From an uncultured Collinsella sp. (GTDB lineage Bacteria > Actinomycetota > Coriobacteriia > Coriobacteriales > Coriobacteriaceae), in assembly GCA_900752275.1 (NCBI GenBank), contig CAADUS010000018.1, positions 1 through 5,930 on the forward strand: a stretch of DNA of 5,930 nucleotides. The letters are read 5' to 3'. Under the pieces are notes generated by a model. The model was not told where the DNA came from, did no database searches, and worked only from the letters and a program-made list of their open reading frames with translations. This document shows positions 5,866-5,930 of this stretch, piece after piece (the first letter of the stretch is position 1; each line of letters opens with the position of its first letter). The position numbers and the translations under genes are program-made.

Positions 5866-5898
5866 TGATCCCTTGGGGACGGAGGAAAACGGATCATT
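5864..5898. terminator. Inverted repeat after galT, possible weak terminator or repeat element
   Basis: AATGATCC (5864-5871) and GGATCATT (5891-5898) are perfect 8-bp arms around a 19-nt purine-rich loop containing GGGGACGGAGG. On the plus strand it begins within the galT stop codon and is followed by TTTCGTCTT, only a partial U-tract, so termination would be weak. The stem is AT-rich and the loop long, unlike the strong hairpin at 324-359. The GGAGG in the loop could alternatively serve a downstream gene, but no start codon follows at suitable spacing. It may be one copy of a dispersed intergenic element; this cannot be tested within the window. Confidence 0.4.
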
Positions 5899-5930
5899 TC
5901 GTCTTCAAGACAACGGCGCCCGCCGGCAAC

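Noticed and set aside
5894..5929. Possible C-terminal codons of a convergent minus-strand gene ending LPAGAVVLKTK
   Set aside because: Only 11 codons before a TGA are visible at the window edge. This is too short to call a gene, although it would suit a convergent arrangement.

Overview
The window is high-GC coding sequence with a strong preference for G/C in the third codon position and dense packing. It looks like an anaerobic, high-GC Gram-positive. The combination of a stand-alone type A flavodiiron protein, a class II (Firmicutes-type) galactose-1-phosphate uridylyltransferase and an atypical galactokinase fits a gut Coriobacteriia such as Collinsella. That assignment is inference from protein style and base composition, not from any database search.

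Layout. Positions 1-318 (+) hold the C-terminal end of a DeoR-type regulator. It faces a flavodiiron protein (382-1542, -) across a perfect 13-bp hairpin (324-359), whose U-tract serves the minus strand. Upstream of the flavoprotein is a 129-bp gap with a good -10 box overlapped by an inverted repeat. Next comes a LacI/GalR-family repressor (1672-2703, -). A 337-bp control region (2704-3040) separates it from the divergent operon galK (3041-4246, +) and galT (4237-5865, +), whose reading frames overlap by 10 bp. The last 65 bases hold an inverted repeat that may end the operon, and no gene that can be supported.

How it works together. GalK would phosphorylate galactose to galactose-1-phosphate, and GalT would exchange it with UDP-glucose: the first two committed steps of the Leloir pathway. 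No epimerase, mutarotase or transporter lies in the window. The LacI-type protein is the obvious local regulator. The control region carries three exact copies of the 12-mer GTTAACGTACTC. Two of them lie inside a 17-bp perfect inverted repeat, and one abuts the likely galK -10 box, so repression relieved by a galactose-related signal is the simplest model. The flavodiiron protein (O2 and/or NO reduction) appears to be a separate unit with its own promoter and terminator.

Novelty. I see no wholly new system here. The points most worth checking are the three-copy operator set, the altered sugar-site signature of the galactokinase, the inverted repeat on the flavoprotein promoter and the intergenic hairpin elements.
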